A DNA stretch of 64,000 bases, taken from NCBI RefSeq assembly GCF_007993795.1, contig NZ_CP042476.1, forward strand, positions 2,046,001 to 2,110,000, in the 5' to 3' direction. This document shows positions 8,814-17,696 of this stretch, piece by piece. Position 1 is the stretch's first letter. Every line of letters starts with the position of its first letter. The notes below the pieces were generated by a model. The model saw nothing but the letters and a program-made list of their open reading frames with translations. It was not told the origin of the DNA and searched no databases. The DNA is from Antarcticibacterium arcticum. Its GTDB lineage: Bacteria; Bacteroidota; Bacteroidia; Flavobacteriales; Flavobacteriaceae. Made by a program: the position numbers and the translations under genes.

Positions 8814-9763
8814 TGTTCCTCGTAATTATCCATGCGGTATTGTTGTTCATCTTCCCCGGCGATGATCTGTTGATAGCTTTTATAACGGGACCAGGCGATC
8901 TTCCCATCTTCGAGAGCTTGCTTTACTGCACATTTGGGTTCATCCCGATGAAGGCAATTGTAGTATTTGCATTCAGAACGAAGTGCAAAAAATTCCGGAA
9001 AATAATTTCCCAGTTCCTCTTTCTCCATCTCCACCACGCCAAATCCTTTGATACCCGGGGTATCAATGATACGCGCATCAAAACTCAGGTCATACATCTC
9101 AGCAAATGTGGTGGTATGTTGCCCCTGTTTTGATTGGGTACTTATTTTGGTGGTTTTTAGATCAAGGGAGGGTTCCAGGGCATTTACCAATGTAGATTTC
9201 CCTGTTCCGCTATGCCCGGAGATCATAGAGGTTTTTCCAGTCATTCTAGCCTTTACCTGGTCTACATTCTTTCCTGTTACGGCCGATATTCCAATACATT
9301 CATACCCTATCTCCCGGTAAAGGGCTGCAAGATATTTCACCTCGGCAAGCTCATCTTCATTATAAGTATCTATTTTATTAAAGAGAATGATAGTTTTTAT
9401 ATGGTAGGCCTCTGCAGTGACCAAAAAACGGTCTATAAATGTGGTAAAGGTGGGCGGATTGTTAAGTGTAACCAGTAAAAAAGCCTGATCTATGTTGGAA
9501 GCAATGATGTGGGTTTGTTTTGAAAGGTTGACAGATTTCCTGATTATGTAATTATCGCGTTCACCAATCTCCTTAATTACGCCTGTAACTTCTTCGCTGG
9601 CTTCATCAAGGTCAATTTCAACCCTGTCTCCAACAGCTACAGGATTTGTGCTTTTTATCCCGCGTAACCGGAACTTCCCTTTAATACGGCATTTATAAAA
9701 ATTCCCGTCCTCCGCTTTTACATGATACCAGCTGCCTGTAGATTTATAAACCGTGCCTTTCAT
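8810..9763 (-). CDS. rsgA: ribosome small-subunit-dependent GTPase RsgA
   Basis: 317 residues. Late 30S maturation GTPase with the circularly permuted G-motif order: OB-fold (about 1-70), then NKID (G4), then GHSGTGKST (G1) and DTPGIKGFG (G3). The C-terminal zinc-binding segment CKYYNCLHRDEPKC follows. All expected elements are intact. Coupled to dtd by a 4-bp overlap. Confidence 0.97.
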   Translation of the reverse strand: MKGTVYKSTGSWYHVKAEDGNFYKCRIKGKFRLRGIKSTNPVAVGDRVEIDLDEASEEVTGVIKEIGERDNYIIRKSVNLSKQTHIIASNIDQAFLLVTLNNPPTFTTFIDRFLVTAEAYHIKTIILFNKIDTYNEDELAEVKYLAALYREIGYECIGISAVTGKNVDQVKARMTGKTSMISGHSGTGKSTLVNALEPSLDLKTTKISTQSKQGQHTTTFAEMYDLSFDARIIDTPGIKGFGVVEMEKEELGNYFPEFFALRSECKYYNCLHRDEPKCAVKQALEDGKIAWSRYKSYQQIIAGEDEQQYRMDNYEEQ

Positions 9764-9814
9764 TTATGCTTTTAAAATTGTTAAAGTTATCTTAAAAAGA
9801 TGTACAAATTTTAA

Positions 9815-9822
9815 TATATTTG
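9815..9822 (+). promoter_or_regulatory. putative -7 box (TATATTTG) for the CsgG-like gene
   Basis: Perfect TAnnTTTG match 30 nt before the ATG at 9853. A -33 box is not obvious. It lies almost on top of the longer upstream in-frame start (9820) and so supports the shorter gene start. Confidence 0.4.
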
Positions 9823-9852
9823 ATTATCAAAACAATTAAACAGTTAATTAAT

Positions 9853-10500
9853 ATGAACAAAATTACATTTAAATTATTGGTTTTCGTCTGTATTCTCCTC
9901 ACAGGATCATCAGCCACCGCACAAACCAAACTTTTTGAACATCCCAATTTTGAAACTATTGCCAAAGACCACAAGATCATCGCGATACTTCCGTTTTCTG
10001 CAAAGGTAAGCTTACGACCTAAACAAATGAAAGAAATCACGCCTGAACAACTCAAGCAATTGGAAATTGGAGAAGGTAAAGCTATCCAGAATTCTATGTA
10101 CACCTGGTTCCTTAACCGTCAAAAAAGAGGAAAATTATTAATCGACGTGCAGGATCCCGGTAAAACTAATGCTCTTTTATTAAAAAGCGATATTACAGAC
10201 CTTGCCAGGTACACTCCTGAAGAACTTGCCAAGATCCTGGAAGTTGACGCAGTGATCACGGGACGTTTTGAAACAGATAAACCAATGTCTGACGGGGCAT
10301 CTATAGCACTTGGCCTTCTGGTTGGTTTCTGGGGCTCAACAAATGCTGCAACTGTAAATATGAGTGTGCACAATGCCACCGACGGACAGCTTTTATGGAA
10401 TTACAACAAAAGAGTAGCCGGAAGCCTGGGTAGCAGTACAGATATGCTTATTAATACATTAATGCGAAAAGCATCGCGCAGGCTGGCTTATACCAATTAA
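9853..10500 (+). CDS. secreted CsgG-like protein of unknown function
   Basis: 215 residues from ATG 9853 (MNKITFKLLVFVCILL). A signal peptide ends near TAQ (residue 24), and no lipobox Cys is present. The mature part starts with a strand resembling CsgG/TolB-like amino-terminal folds (IIAILPFSAKVSLRPKQ). It continues with EELAKILEVDAVITGRFET, a glycine-rich hydrophobic segment (IALGLLVGFWG) and NATDGQLLWNYNK, typical of the CsgG/DUF4136-like group of envelope proteins that bind or assemble at the outer membrane. Role unknown. Monocistronic, with its own -7 box and terminator. Confidence 0.8.
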   Translation: MNKITFKLLVFVCILLTGSSATAQTKLFEHPNFETIAKDHKIIAILPFSAKVSLRPKQMKEITPEQLKQLEIGEGKAIQNSMYTWFLNRQKRGKLLIDVQDPGKTNALLLKSDITDLARYTPEELAKILEVDAVITGRFETDKPMSDGASIALGLLVGFWGSTNAATVNMSVHNATDGQLLWNYNKRVAGSLGSSTDMLINTLMRKASRRLAYTN

Positions 10501-10518
10501 TTTTAACTCTAAAAATTT

Positions 10519-10553
10519 AACCTCACACCTTTACGGGTGTGAGGTTTTTTATT
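10519..10553. terminator. bidirectional intrinsic terminator
   Basis: CCTCACACC and GGTGTGAGG form a 9-10-bp stem with a small TTTAC-type loop. It is flanked by TTTTTT on the + side and an A-rich run (T-rich on the minus strand) on the other. It sits between the converging CsgG-like gene and the DAHP synthase gene and probably serves both. Confidence 0.8.
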
Positions 10554-10564
10554 TTATTCAATTG

Positions 10565-11647
10565 TTATTCGCTAATCACTTTTTTCTGATGATTGATAGA
10601 TTCCTGGTGAATTGCTTTGAACAGTCTTAAAACAAACTCCTCACTTAATCCTTTTTCCTCCCCCTGCAGGATCATTTTTCCAAGGATCTCATTCCAACGG
10701 GGAGTTTGCAGGATGGAGACATTCTGGGATTTTTTCAGTTTCCCAATTTCATCTGCTATCTTCATACGCTTGGCAAGCGTTTCCAGTAATTGGTTATCTG
10801 TGATATCTATTTTTGCTCTTAAATTCTGAAGGCTGTTCTTAAATTCGGCACTTTCACTCACTTCTTTTCTTATTTTCAGATCCCTCATAAAACCTATAAG
10901 GGTTTCAGGCGTGATCTGCTGTTCAGCATCACTCCAGGCATTATCGGGATCATGATGAGTTTCCACCATTAATCCGTCGTAATTAAGATCCAGGGCAGTC
11001 TGGCACAGGTCAAATAGAATATCCCTTCTCCCCGCGATATGAGAAGGATCCAGTATTAAAGGAAGGTCGGGAAAGCGATTTTGAAGATCAATAGGTATCT
11101 GCCATTCAGGATTATTCCTGTATTTTGTTTTTTCATATGCCGAAAATCCGCGGTGTATCACGCCCAGATTCTTTATATCTGCGGTATAAAGCCTTTCAAC
11201 AGCCCCCAACCAAAGGGAGAGATCAGGATTCACCGGGTTTTTTACCAGTACAGTTTTATCGGTTCCTTTAAGCGCATCAGCAATTTCCTGCACAATAAAT
11301 GGAGAAACGGTAGTTCTGGCGCCTATCCACAGAATATCAATATCATGTTCCAGGGCAAGCGCCACATGCGATGGATTTGCAACTTCGGTAGAAGTGAGCA
11401 ATCCTGTTTCGGCTTTGGCAGTTTGCATCCATTTTAACCCCAGAGAACCTACCCCTTCAAAATTTCCCGGCCGGGTCCTGGGTTTCCAAATTCCTGCACG
11501 CAGGACGCTAACGTCACTGTCCTTCAATTGCCTTGCAATAGTTACCACCTGCTCTTCGGTTTCTGCACTGCAGGGCCCGGCTATTACCAGTGGATGGTCC
11601 AGATTAAATGCATCCAGCCAGTTTCTAAGTTCTTTCTTGTTTTCCAT
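10565..11647 (-). CDS. bifunctional DAHP synthase / chorismate mutase (type II)
   Basis: 360 residues with two fused domains. Residues 1-260 are a class I beta DAHP synthase (KDO8P-synthase-like) that condenses phosphoenolpyruvate and erythrose-4-phosphate. The family stretches GPCSAETEEQV, KPRTRPGNFEGVG, VKNPVNPD and DPSHIAGRRD are all visible. Residues about 265-350 are an AroQ-type chorismate mutase (LRAKIDITDNQLLETLAKRM), giving prephenate. The enzyme thus supplies both entry to the pathway and the branch-point product. Last gene of the attenuator-controlled operon; its downstream neighbour converges at a terminator. Confidence 0.95.
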   Translation of the reverse strand: MENKKELRNWLDAFNLDHPLVIAGPCSAETEEQVVTIARQLKDSDVSVLRAGIWKPRTRPGNFEGVGSLGLKWMQTAKAETGLLTSTEVANPSHVALALEHDIDILWIGARTTVSPFIVQEIADALKGTDKTVLVKNPVNPDLSLWLGAVERLYTADIKNLGVIHRGFSAYEKTKYRNNPEWQIPIDLQNRFPDLPLILDPSHIAGRRDILFDLCQTALDLNYDGLMVETHHDPDNAWSDAEQQITPETLIGFMRDLKIRKEVSESAEFKNSLQNLRAKIDITDNQLLETLAKRMKIADEIGKLKKSQNVSILQTPRWNEILGKMILQGEEKGLSEEFVLRLFKAIHQESINHQKKVISE

Positions 11648-11664
11648 TCGTGTAAATTTAATCT

Positions 11665-12513
11665 TTAATTTATACCCTTAAGTATGGTTTTTATATAATT
11701 GGTTCGTTCCATTTCCCCATAAATCTCCTCAAAATTGTTTTGCTCCAGCAATTGTTGAAAATGCGAGAGGTTGGCAATATATTCTGTGAGGGTTTCAAGC
11801 ACATTCTCCCGGTTTTCCTTAAAAATAGGGGTCCACATGGCAGGAGAACTTTTTGCAAGGCGAACGGTAGAGGCAAATCCGCTCCCGGCCATATCAAAGA
11901 TATCGCGTTCATTTTTTTCTTTTTCAAGCACCGTTTTTCCCAGCATAAAAGAGCTTATATGTGAAAGATGGGAAACGTACGCAATGTGCTTGTCATGCGC
12001 CCGGGTATCCATATAGCGTATGCGCATTCCCAGTTGCCGGAAGATCTCAAAAGCCCTTTCCTGTAATTTAAAGGCAGTCTTTTCCACTTCACAAATTATC
12101 AGGGTTTTGTTTTGGTAAAGGTGGGTTACGGCGGCTTCGGGACCCGAATATTCCGTACCGGCAATGGGATGGGCCGCCAGGAAATTTCGCCTTTTAGAAT
12201 GGTCTTTCAATGATTCACATAACCTGAACTTCGTAGAGCCGGTATCTATTACCAAACATTCATCCTTTACTTTCTCCAGAATTTCCGGCACCACTTTTAT
12301 AGCAGCATCTACAGGGATGGCAATGATCACAAGATCTGCCATTGCAACGTCTTCAGGCCCGGCTTCCCCATCTATTACACCCAGTTTTACAGATCTTTCA
12401 AGATGGTCCGGGTTTAAATCCATTCCAAGAATGCCGGCTTGCGGAAATAGATTTCTAAGGTCTCTCGCAAAGGAACCCCCTATCAACCCAACTCCTGTAA
12501 TTATTATTTTCAT
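11665..12513 (-). CDS. tyrA: prephenate dehydrogenase
   Basis: 282 residues; oxidises prephenate to 4-hydroxyphenylpyruvate with NAD(P). The Rossmann motif GVGLIGGSFARDL is at the N-terminus. The catalytic histidine segment AHPIAGTEYSGPEAA lies at about 115, and YVSHLSHISSFMLG follows. No ACT domain is fused, so feedback control by tyrosine through such a domain is not expected. It lies 17 bp upstream of the DAHP synthase gene and 9 bp after the aminotransferase gene, in one operon. Confidence 0.95.
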   Translation of the reverse strand: MKIIITGVGLIGGSFARDLRNLFPQAGILGMDLNPDHLERSVKLGVIDGEAGPEDVAMADLVIIAIPVDAAIKVVPEILEKVKDECLVIDTGSTKFRLCESLKDHSKRRNFLAAHPIAGTEYSGPEAAVTHLYQNKTLIICEVEKTAFKLQERAFEIFRQLGMRIRYMDTRAHDKHIAYVSHLSHISSFMLGKTVLEKEKNERDIFDMAGSGFASTVRLAKSSPAMWTPIFKENRENVLETLTEYIANLSHFQQLLEQNNFEEIYGEMERTNYIKTILKGIN

Positions 12514-12522
12514 CAGTTTAAA

Positions 12523-13665
12523 TTATCTCAATCGGTTTATGGCGCGTTCAATATTCTCTTCGGTTGCACAAAGAGAAAATCTCACATAACCTTCCCCGCG
12601 GCTTCCAAAAATAAATCCCGGTGCTGCAAATATGCTATGCTGGTGCAAAAGATGATCTACAAATTCTGCTGAAGTTGTCCCGCGGGGAACCTTTGCCCAC
12701 ACAAACATTCCTGTTTGTCCTTGAGAGGCCTCGCAATCCAGCAGTGCCGCCAGTTGCAGGATCTTTTTCTTTCGGCCGGCGTAGATCAGGTCTTGTGCCG
12801 CGAACCAGTTGCGCGATAAGGCCAAAGCCTCCACTGCACCTGCCTGCAGCGGAAAAAACATCCCGCTGTCCATATTGGTTTTTACTTTCAAAATAATATT
12901 CAGGTTATGTTCACTCCCGCATACCATTCCTATTCTCCAGCCGGACATATTAAAACTTTTGCTGAGGGAATTGAGTTCCAGAACCCCATCTATAGCACCT
13001 TCGGTTTTCAATATACTTTTTGGATCCTCATTGAGAATAAAGCTGTACGGGTTGTCATTTACAATAAGTATATCGTGTTTTTTTCCAAATTTCACCAGGT
13101 CACGGAACAATTGATCTGTAGCCACTGCTCCTGTAGGCATATGGGGGTAATTCACCCACATTAACTTTACCGCTGTAAGGTCCCGCTGTTCCAGCTTTTC
13201 AAGATCGGGCAACCAACCTCTTTCCTCATTAAGTTCATAAAAAACAGGAATAGCCCCAATCATATTTGTTACCGCCTGATAGGTTGGGTAACCCGGGTTG
13301 GGGATTAAAACCTCATCACCTTCATTCAAAAAAGCCATGGAAATATGGGTGATCCCTTCCTTGCTGCCCATAAGAGGCAGGATTTGGGTAGCGGTATCCA
13401 GTTCTACATTATAATGGTTTTTATAAAAAAGCCTGATCGCATTTCTGAAATCCTGGGTTCCTTTATAGGGTTGGTACTGGTGTGCAACCGGATTGAGAAG
13501 TGCCTTGTTAAGACCTTCAATTACCTCCGGCGGAGGTGGAAGGTCCGGACTCCCTATTCCAAGATTGATAATAGGCTTTCCCGCTGCCTCAAGAGTTCTT
13601 ACTTCCTGCAGTTTTGCTGAAAAATAATACTCACTTACCTGATTTAATCTGTTTGCCTGGATCAT
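12523..13665 (-). CDS. class I/II PLP aminotransferase of the aromatic operon
   Basis: 380 residues, fold type I aminotransferase. The PLP-binding lysine is in SLSKSFNMSGWRIGM (about residue 233). WVNYPHMPTGA and NDNPYSFI are the usual cofactor and substrate segments. By sequence alone it could be annotated as an aspartate, LL-diaminopimelate-like or aromatic aminotransferase. Its place between pheA and tyrA, overlapping pheA by 4 bp, suggests it transaminates phenylpyruvate and 4-hydroxyphenylpyruvate, or prephenate to arogenate. The specificity is inferred from context. Confidence 0.92.
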   Translation of the reverse strand: MIQANRLNQVSEYYFSAKLQEVRTLEAAGKPIINLGIGSPDLPPPPEVIEGLNKALLNPVAHQYQPYKGTQDFRNAIRLFYKNHYNVELDTATQILPLMGSKEGITHISMAFLNEGDEVLIPNPGYPTYQAVTNMIGAIPVFYELNEERGWLPDLEKLEQRDLTAVKLMWVNYPHMPTGAVATDQLFRDLVKFGKKHDILIVNDNPYSFILNEDPKSILKTEGAIDGVLELNSLSKSFNMSGWRIGMVCGSEHNLNIILKVKTNMDSGMFFPLQAGAVEALALSRNWFAAQDLIYAGRKKKILQLAALLDCEASQGQTGMFVWAKVPRGTTSAEFVDHLLHQHSIFAAPGFIFGSRGEGYVRFSLCATEENIERAINRLR

Positions 13666-14489
13666 ACTAACCGGTTTTTATAAATTCCCAAAATTTTTAA
13701 ATGTTCTGTCATTGCTTCAATTATTTCCATGGCTTTTGTAAAGCCGGCATTCCCCTCAAATAACACGTCAACAAAAAAGGAATATTTCCAGGGGGTCTCT
13801 ATAATTGGCATAGACTGGATCTTTGACATATCAAGCTCATAATCCCTTAGAATGTTGAGTACAGAAACCAAACTTCCGCGCCTGCTTTCCAGTTCAAACT
13901 TTATGGAAGCTTTGTTGAGTACCTCGCCGTTTTCTTCCTTTTTTTTGTTGCTTATTATGAGAAACCGGGTTGCATTGCTTTTTTTGGTGTGAACAGCTTC
14001 TGCCAGGATCTCCAGTCCAAAGATCTCGGCTGCCGCTTTACTGGCGAGGGCTGCAACCCCTTTTGATTGTTTTATAGAAATACGTCGCGCAACTTCTGCA
14101 GTATCTTCATCTTCGATTAATTTAATATGCCTGTGGTCCTGAAAGAACTCTTTACATTGCAATAGCGCCATTGGGTGAGAATACACCTTTTTGATATCAC
14201 TTATATTTTGCCCGGGCAGGGCCATCAGGTTCATATTAATAGGCATATAATGCTCCCCAACTACCTTTAAATTGTGCTCATCCATAAGGGCATAATTTGG
14301 AAGAATTGACCCGGCTATGGAATTCTCAATAGCCATTACCGCTTCGTTAGACCTCCCATCCAGCAGGCTTTGAACAAGGTCCCGAAAAGACATACACTCC
14401 TCTACCTGCACCTGTTCTCCATAATATTCCCGGGCCACCAAATGGTGAAAGGAACCTTCTATACCCTGTATCGCGATTTTCTGTATCAT
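13662..14489 (-). CDS. pheA: prephenate dehydratase
   Basis: 275 residues; converts prephenate to phenylpyruvate. The periplasmic-binding-protein-like catalytic domain (about 1-180) has AIQGIEGSFHH, IENSIAGSI and the NATRFLII motif whose Thr is catalytic. A C-terminal ACT domain (about 195-270) carries the family ESRxGSL site as ESRRGSLVSVL, so allosteric inhibition by phenylalanine is likely. First structural gene after the Phe/Tyr leader attenuator; ATG at 14489 follows the terminator T-run by only 11 nt. Overlaps the aminotransferase gene by 4 bp. Confidence 0.96.
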   Translation of the reverse strand: MIQKIAIQGIEGSFHHLVAREYYGEQVQVEECMSFRDLVQSLLDGRSNEAVMAIENSIAGSILPNYALMDEHNLKVVGEHYMPINMNLMALPGQNISDIKKVYSHPMALLQCKEFFQDHRHIKLIEDEDTAEVARRISIKQSKGVAALASKAAAEIFGLEILAEAVHTKKSNATRFLIISNKKKEENGEVLNKASIKFELESRRGSLVSVLNILRDYELDMSKIQSMPIIETPWKYSFFVDVLFEGNAGFTKAMEIIEAMTEHLKILGIYKNRLV

Positions 14490-14500
14490 AGATAATGGTC

Positions 14501-14530
14501 AAAAAAAAATCCCGATGTTGCCATCGGGAT
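14501..14530 (-). terminator. attenuator terminator of the pheA operon
   Basis: On the minus strand ATCCCGATG and CATCGGGAT form a perfect 9-bp stem closed by a GCAA (GNRA-type) tetraloop and followed by nine T. It lies between a Phe/Tyr-rich leader ORF and pheA, so it can only regulate entry into the operon. The 5' arm TCCCGAT is also exactly complementary to ATCGGGA inside the leader ORF (14564-14570), giving a mutually exclusive antiterminator. Confidence 0.9.
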
Positions 14531-14552
14531 CTATTATATAATTATGATTTAA

Positions 14553-14630
14553 TTACATGGCGCTCCCGATCTTATCTCTGTAATAGAAATAAAAATAATA
14601 GAAAGCGTTCCAGGTAAGTAAATTGTTCAT
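14553..14630 (-). CDS. Phe/Tyr leader peptide of the pheA operon
   Basis: A 25-residue ORF (ATG at 14630, TAA at 14553) whose codons 10-17 read FYYFYFYY: eight consecutive aromatic codons, three Phe and five Tyr. A Trp lies at position 7. Directly after the run, codons 20-23 contain ATCGGGA, which can pair with the 5' arm of the terminator downstream. If ribosomes stall on the aromatic run for lack of charged tRNA, this segment is free and the antiterminator forms. If they reach the stop codon it is covered and the terminator forms. Too short for standard gene finders; the assignment rests on composition, position and the matching RNA pairings. Confidence 0.88.
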   Translation of the reverse strand: MNNLLTWNAFYYFYFYYRDKIGSAM

Positions 14631-14763
14631 TCTGTGTTTTGTAAAAAGCTAATTTAGAATTTAATTTTAAAAAACAGATATTTTATTGCAATTATTTACG
14701 AGAACGTTTTCGCATTTTTACCTTCGATTGTCAGATATTTAATTCGGGATAACTTTAAATCCT

Positions 14764-14771
14764 TACTTTTG
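14764..14771 (+). promoter_or_regulatory. putative -7 box (TACTTTTG) for gldA
   Basis: Perfect TAnnTTTG match 15 nt before the gldA ATG, implying a very short 5' UTR. The -33 region at 18-19 nt reads only ATTC, so the -33 box is weak. Confidence 0.4.
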
Positions 14772-14785
14772 AAAAAAGCATAATT

Positions 14786-15703
14786 ATGTCCATTTCGGTT
14801 CATGAAATTTCAAAATATTACGGCGATCAAAAAGCGCTGGACAAAGTATCTTTCACCATAGAAAAAGGTGAGATCGTAGGTTTTCTTGGACCTAATGGTG
14901 CAGGGAAGTCTACTCTTATGAAGATCCTTACGGGCTATCTGGCGCCCAGTGAAGGAATGGCCGGAGTTAATAATCATATGCTGCCGGCTGAACTTTCGAA
15001 AGTACAGAAGAGCGTGGGATACCTGCCCGAACACAATCCCCTTTATACTGAAATGTATGTAAGGGAATACCTGGAATTTAATGCCGCAATTTTTGGGACA
15101 GAAAAGTCCCGTATTGAAGAAGTCATTAAATTAACGGGTCTTGCTCCCGAGGCCAATAAAAAGATCTCGCAACTTTCCAAGGGATACAGGCAAAGAGTAG
15201 GACTGGCAGCCGCCCTTTTACACGACCCCGAAGTTCTTATCCTTGATGAACCTACTACCGGCCTGGATCCAAATCAACTTACCGAAATAAGAAACCTAAT
15301 CCTGGCAATTGCCAAAGAACAACCCGATGGCAAACCGGGAAAGACCATTTTTCTTTCCACCCACATTATGCAGGAAGTGGAGGCTATATGTGACCGGGTG
15401 ATCATTATTAACCACGGGAAAATAGTGGCCGATAAAAAAATGAAGGAGCTGCGGGATGAGAAAGAACAAATCATTCACGTAGAATTTGATTACCGTATTG
15501 AAGAAGTGGCGTTGCAACGAATACCGCATTTAACCCTGGCCAAAAATATTGGCGGTTTCCATTATCAATTGCATTTTGATACCGCAACAGATATGAGGCC
15601 CGCCGTTTTTGACTTTGCCCATGATAACGGACTTAAAACCCTTCAGCTTAACAGAAAAACCAAAAACCTTGAAACCTTATTTGCTGAATTGACGGCGCCC
15701 TAG
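14786..15703 (+). CDS. gldA: gliding motility ABC transporter ATPase GldA
   Basis: 305 residues, cytoplasmic ATPase subunit. In Flavobacterium, GldA works with the membrane proteins GldF and GldG, which are not in this window. Walker A is GPNGAGKST (about residue 36), the signature is LSKGYRQRVGLAAALL, and Walker B is VLILDEPTTGLDP. The switch histidine is in FLSTHIMQEVEA. The C-terminal region of about 80 residues is the extra domain typical of GldA and related export ATPases. Starts at ATG 14786, transcribed away from the pheA leader. Confidence 0.93.
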   Translation: MSISVHEISKYYGDQKALDKVSFTIEKGEIVGFLGPNGAGKSTLMKILTGYLAPSEGMAGVNNHMLPAELSKVQKSVGYLPEHNPLYTEMYVREYLEFNAAIFGTEKSRIEEVIKLTGLAPEANKKISQLSKGYRQRVGLAAALLHDPEVLILDEPTTGLDPNQLTEIRNLILAIAKEQPDGKPGKTIFLSTHIMQEVEAICDRVIIINHGKIVADKKMKELRDEKEQIIHVEFDYRIEEVALQRIPHLTLAKNIGGFHYQLHFDTATDMRPAVFDFAHDNGLKTLQLNRKTKNLETLFAELTAP

Positions 15704-15799
15704 ACTCAGCCCCGCACAGCGGGAGTTCATGCTCTAAATTGTGACACCTAACTCAGAATGTCCCGGGTAAGGAAAATTACCCCTTTGAGGATAGTGGGC

Positions 15800-16558
15800 T
15801 TAAGGGGTTTGAAATATCAGTTTCCCCGTATAGAAGGTTTCAATGTTTACTACGGGAGGTTTGTTTACAGAGATCACATTCCCCGTACTTCTTATTTCTC
15901 CTTTCAACTCCTTTTGCGGATTCACAATAAGTTTATTGGTGCCACGGTGCTGGATCTCAATTATATCTGCAATAAGTCTTTCTCCTTCAAACCGGCCATC
16001 CCCATCAGCGATATAAAGATTGAGATAATCTGTTGAACCTGTAAGAAAGAAATTGGAATAATTATCGCCTGTTATCCTTATGTAATTGGACACCAGGTCA
16101 AGTTTAAAATCTCCATTGGTATAGATCTCCTTATCTTTTTCCTGATTAAAGGAACGCAGCCAGATATTGGGAAAATTAAGGGTACCCACACTTTCCAACG
16201 TATTGTTCCCTGCATTTTGTAGCCAGGTAAGATCCGGCACCGTTACATATACAGTGGTAGTATTATATTCTCTGAAAAAATTGCAGGTATTATTGTTTTT
16301 AAGGCTCAGCCTGCCGTTTTCTACAGTGGCGGTAATATTTCCAATAAGGTTTACCCCATCTTCAATAACAACTTTATGTTCAGGCCCCTGTTCAATAAAA
16401 AGTTTTATCCTGCCATATACTATTAATTCATCAAAAGGCTGTACGTCAACTTCCCTGGAAGTTAGTTCCCCGGCTGCCTGTAGACAAGCAGGGGCATCCT
16501 CCTTGTCGCAACCGGAGGACAAAATGACCATTAAAAGTAGTAATACGATCTTTTTCAT
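15800..16558 (-). CDS. DUF2807 (putative auto-transporter adhesin head GIN) lipoprotein
   Basis: 252 residues. The lipoprotein signal MKKIVLLLLMVILSSGC has Cys 17 as the likely lipidated residue. The rest is strand-rich with the repeated Asn/Gly-containing hydrophobic pattern of DUF2807 beta-helix proteins (QPFDELIVYGRIKLFIEQGP). Surface or periplasmic role unknown. Overlaps the PagL-like gene by 4 bp and is probably coupled to it. Confidence 0.85.
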   Translation of the reverse strand: MKKIVLLLLMVILSSGCDKEDAPACLQAAGELTSREVDVQPFDELIVYGRIKLFIEQGPEHKVVIEDGVNLIGNITATVENGRLSLKNNNTCNFFREYNTTTVYVTVPDLTWLQNAGNNTLESVGTLNFPNIWLRSFNQEKDKEIYTNGDFKLDLVSNYIRITGDNYSNFFLTGSTDYLNLYIADGDGRFEGERLIADIIEIQHRGTNKLIVNPQKELKGEIRSTGNVISVNKPPVVNIETFYTGKLIFQTP

Positions 16559-17655
16559 AACCTGTATCCCAATGAAAATTCAACAGCTTCTGCATTCGCG
16601 CCATGTGCCAGCACAGTGACAGAGGCAAACAGATCTTTATATAAAACGCGTTGCAGCCCAACCCTGTTATAAAGCCGGTCTACATAATTATCATATGGAT
16701 AATAGGCATAATAACCCAACTGCGTGATCAACGAAAGCTTATTGAAGCTAAGCTGATGTCCCAGAAATATGCCGAGTCTTTTTCCATCTTCTTCACCAGT
16801 GGTCCTTCCCCTGGGAAAGGTGACAGACTGGTAATAAATAAATTCTTCCATGGCCCCGGAGAGGAAAAATTCGGCACCAGCCTGGAAGGTGCTTTTGCGG
16901 TTGATCCTTTTATCGGCATAGGCCGAAAGGGTGAGGAATGGATATGATTTGGAACCAATAATTCCAATTGTATTTGCGCCGCCACGCAGGACAAAATTGT
17001 AATGAAGGGGTTCTGAGAATTTTTGGGTGCGGTCCTTCGGGATATATTGCGGTTGCTCCTCTGCATTAAAGAGATAATTCAAGCCTGCGTTTATTACAAA
17101 GGTATTCGTGCTGTTGTTCGGCGATTTGAAATCGGCATTGGAATAATGAATTAATGCAACCCCTGCCTGAAATCCCAGACCTTTAATTATATTTTCACGC
17201 TGAAAATTTCCGCTGAAATATGTGGAACTCATAATTCGCGATCCATAGGCGTTATTCAAATAATTATCATCTGGATGATAGGGGTTTGTATTTACCGCCA
17301 GGCCCTGCCCTACTTTAAAAACGAGATTACGTTTCAGGAAATAGAATCCCATATGCCCGTATAAACCGTAATTATCTCCCAGATTTGGGTTTCCCATATC
17401 CTGAAAAGTGAAGGAGATCCCTACATCGGGATAATTGTATTCCGCTTCCCAGGAATCCAGGCCATACGTCTTTTGATTAAGGCTCAAAATGAGCCCTTGC
17501 GGGTGGCCGGTAATGAGATGGGAAATATGCGGATTGTGTTCTATGATACTTCCATAAAAATAACCCGCATCTAAAGAGAAATATTTCTTTGGATCATTTT
17601 GGGCATGTAGCTTAAAAAATGAAAGCAAAAAAAGGCCAAGGAAAATTTTCTTCAT
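16555..17655 (-). CDS. acyloxyacyl hydrolase / PagL-like lipid A deacylase
   Basis: 366 residues with signal peptide MKKIFLGLFLLSFFKLHA (cleavage near AQN). The outer-membrane barrel part contains GLGFQAGVALIHYSNADFK, which matches the PagL H-x-S-N catalytic signature. It is followed by NAGLNYLF, as in flavobacterial proteins annotated as acyloxyacyl hydrolases. The chain is much longer than the roughly 170-residue PagL, with an additional C-terminal barrel-like region. Probable function is removal of an acyl chain from lipid A; activity is inferred. It has its own -7 box (CAAATGTA at 17681-17688, minus strand) inside the metF 3' region. Confidence 0.78.
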   Translation of the reverse strand: MKKIFLGLFLLSFFKLHAQNDPKKYFSLDAGYFYGSIIEHNPHISHLITGHPQGLILSLNQKTYGLDSWEAEYNYPDVGISFTFQDMGNPNLGDNYGLYGHMGFYFLKRNLVFKVGQGLAVNTNPYHPDDNYLNNAYGSRIMSSTYFSGNFQRENIIKGLGFQAGVALIHYSNADFKSPNNSTNTFVINAGLNYLFNAEEQPQYIPKDRTQKFSEPLHYNFVLRGGANTIGIIGSKSYPFLTLSAYADKRINRKSTFQAGAEFFLSGAMEEFIYYQSVTFPRGRTTGEEDGKRLGIFLGHQLSFNKLSLITQLGYYAYYPYDNYVDRLYNRVGLQRVLYKDLFASVTVLAHGANAEAVEFSLGYRL

Positions 17656-17696
17656 AGGGGCATTAAATACCGGATTCCCGCAAATGTAGCTATATT

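Noticed and set aside
11691..11927. Open frame of 78 codons on the minus strand within tyrA
   Set aside because: It overlaps tyrA in another frame, has no family resemblance and its coding use is poor.
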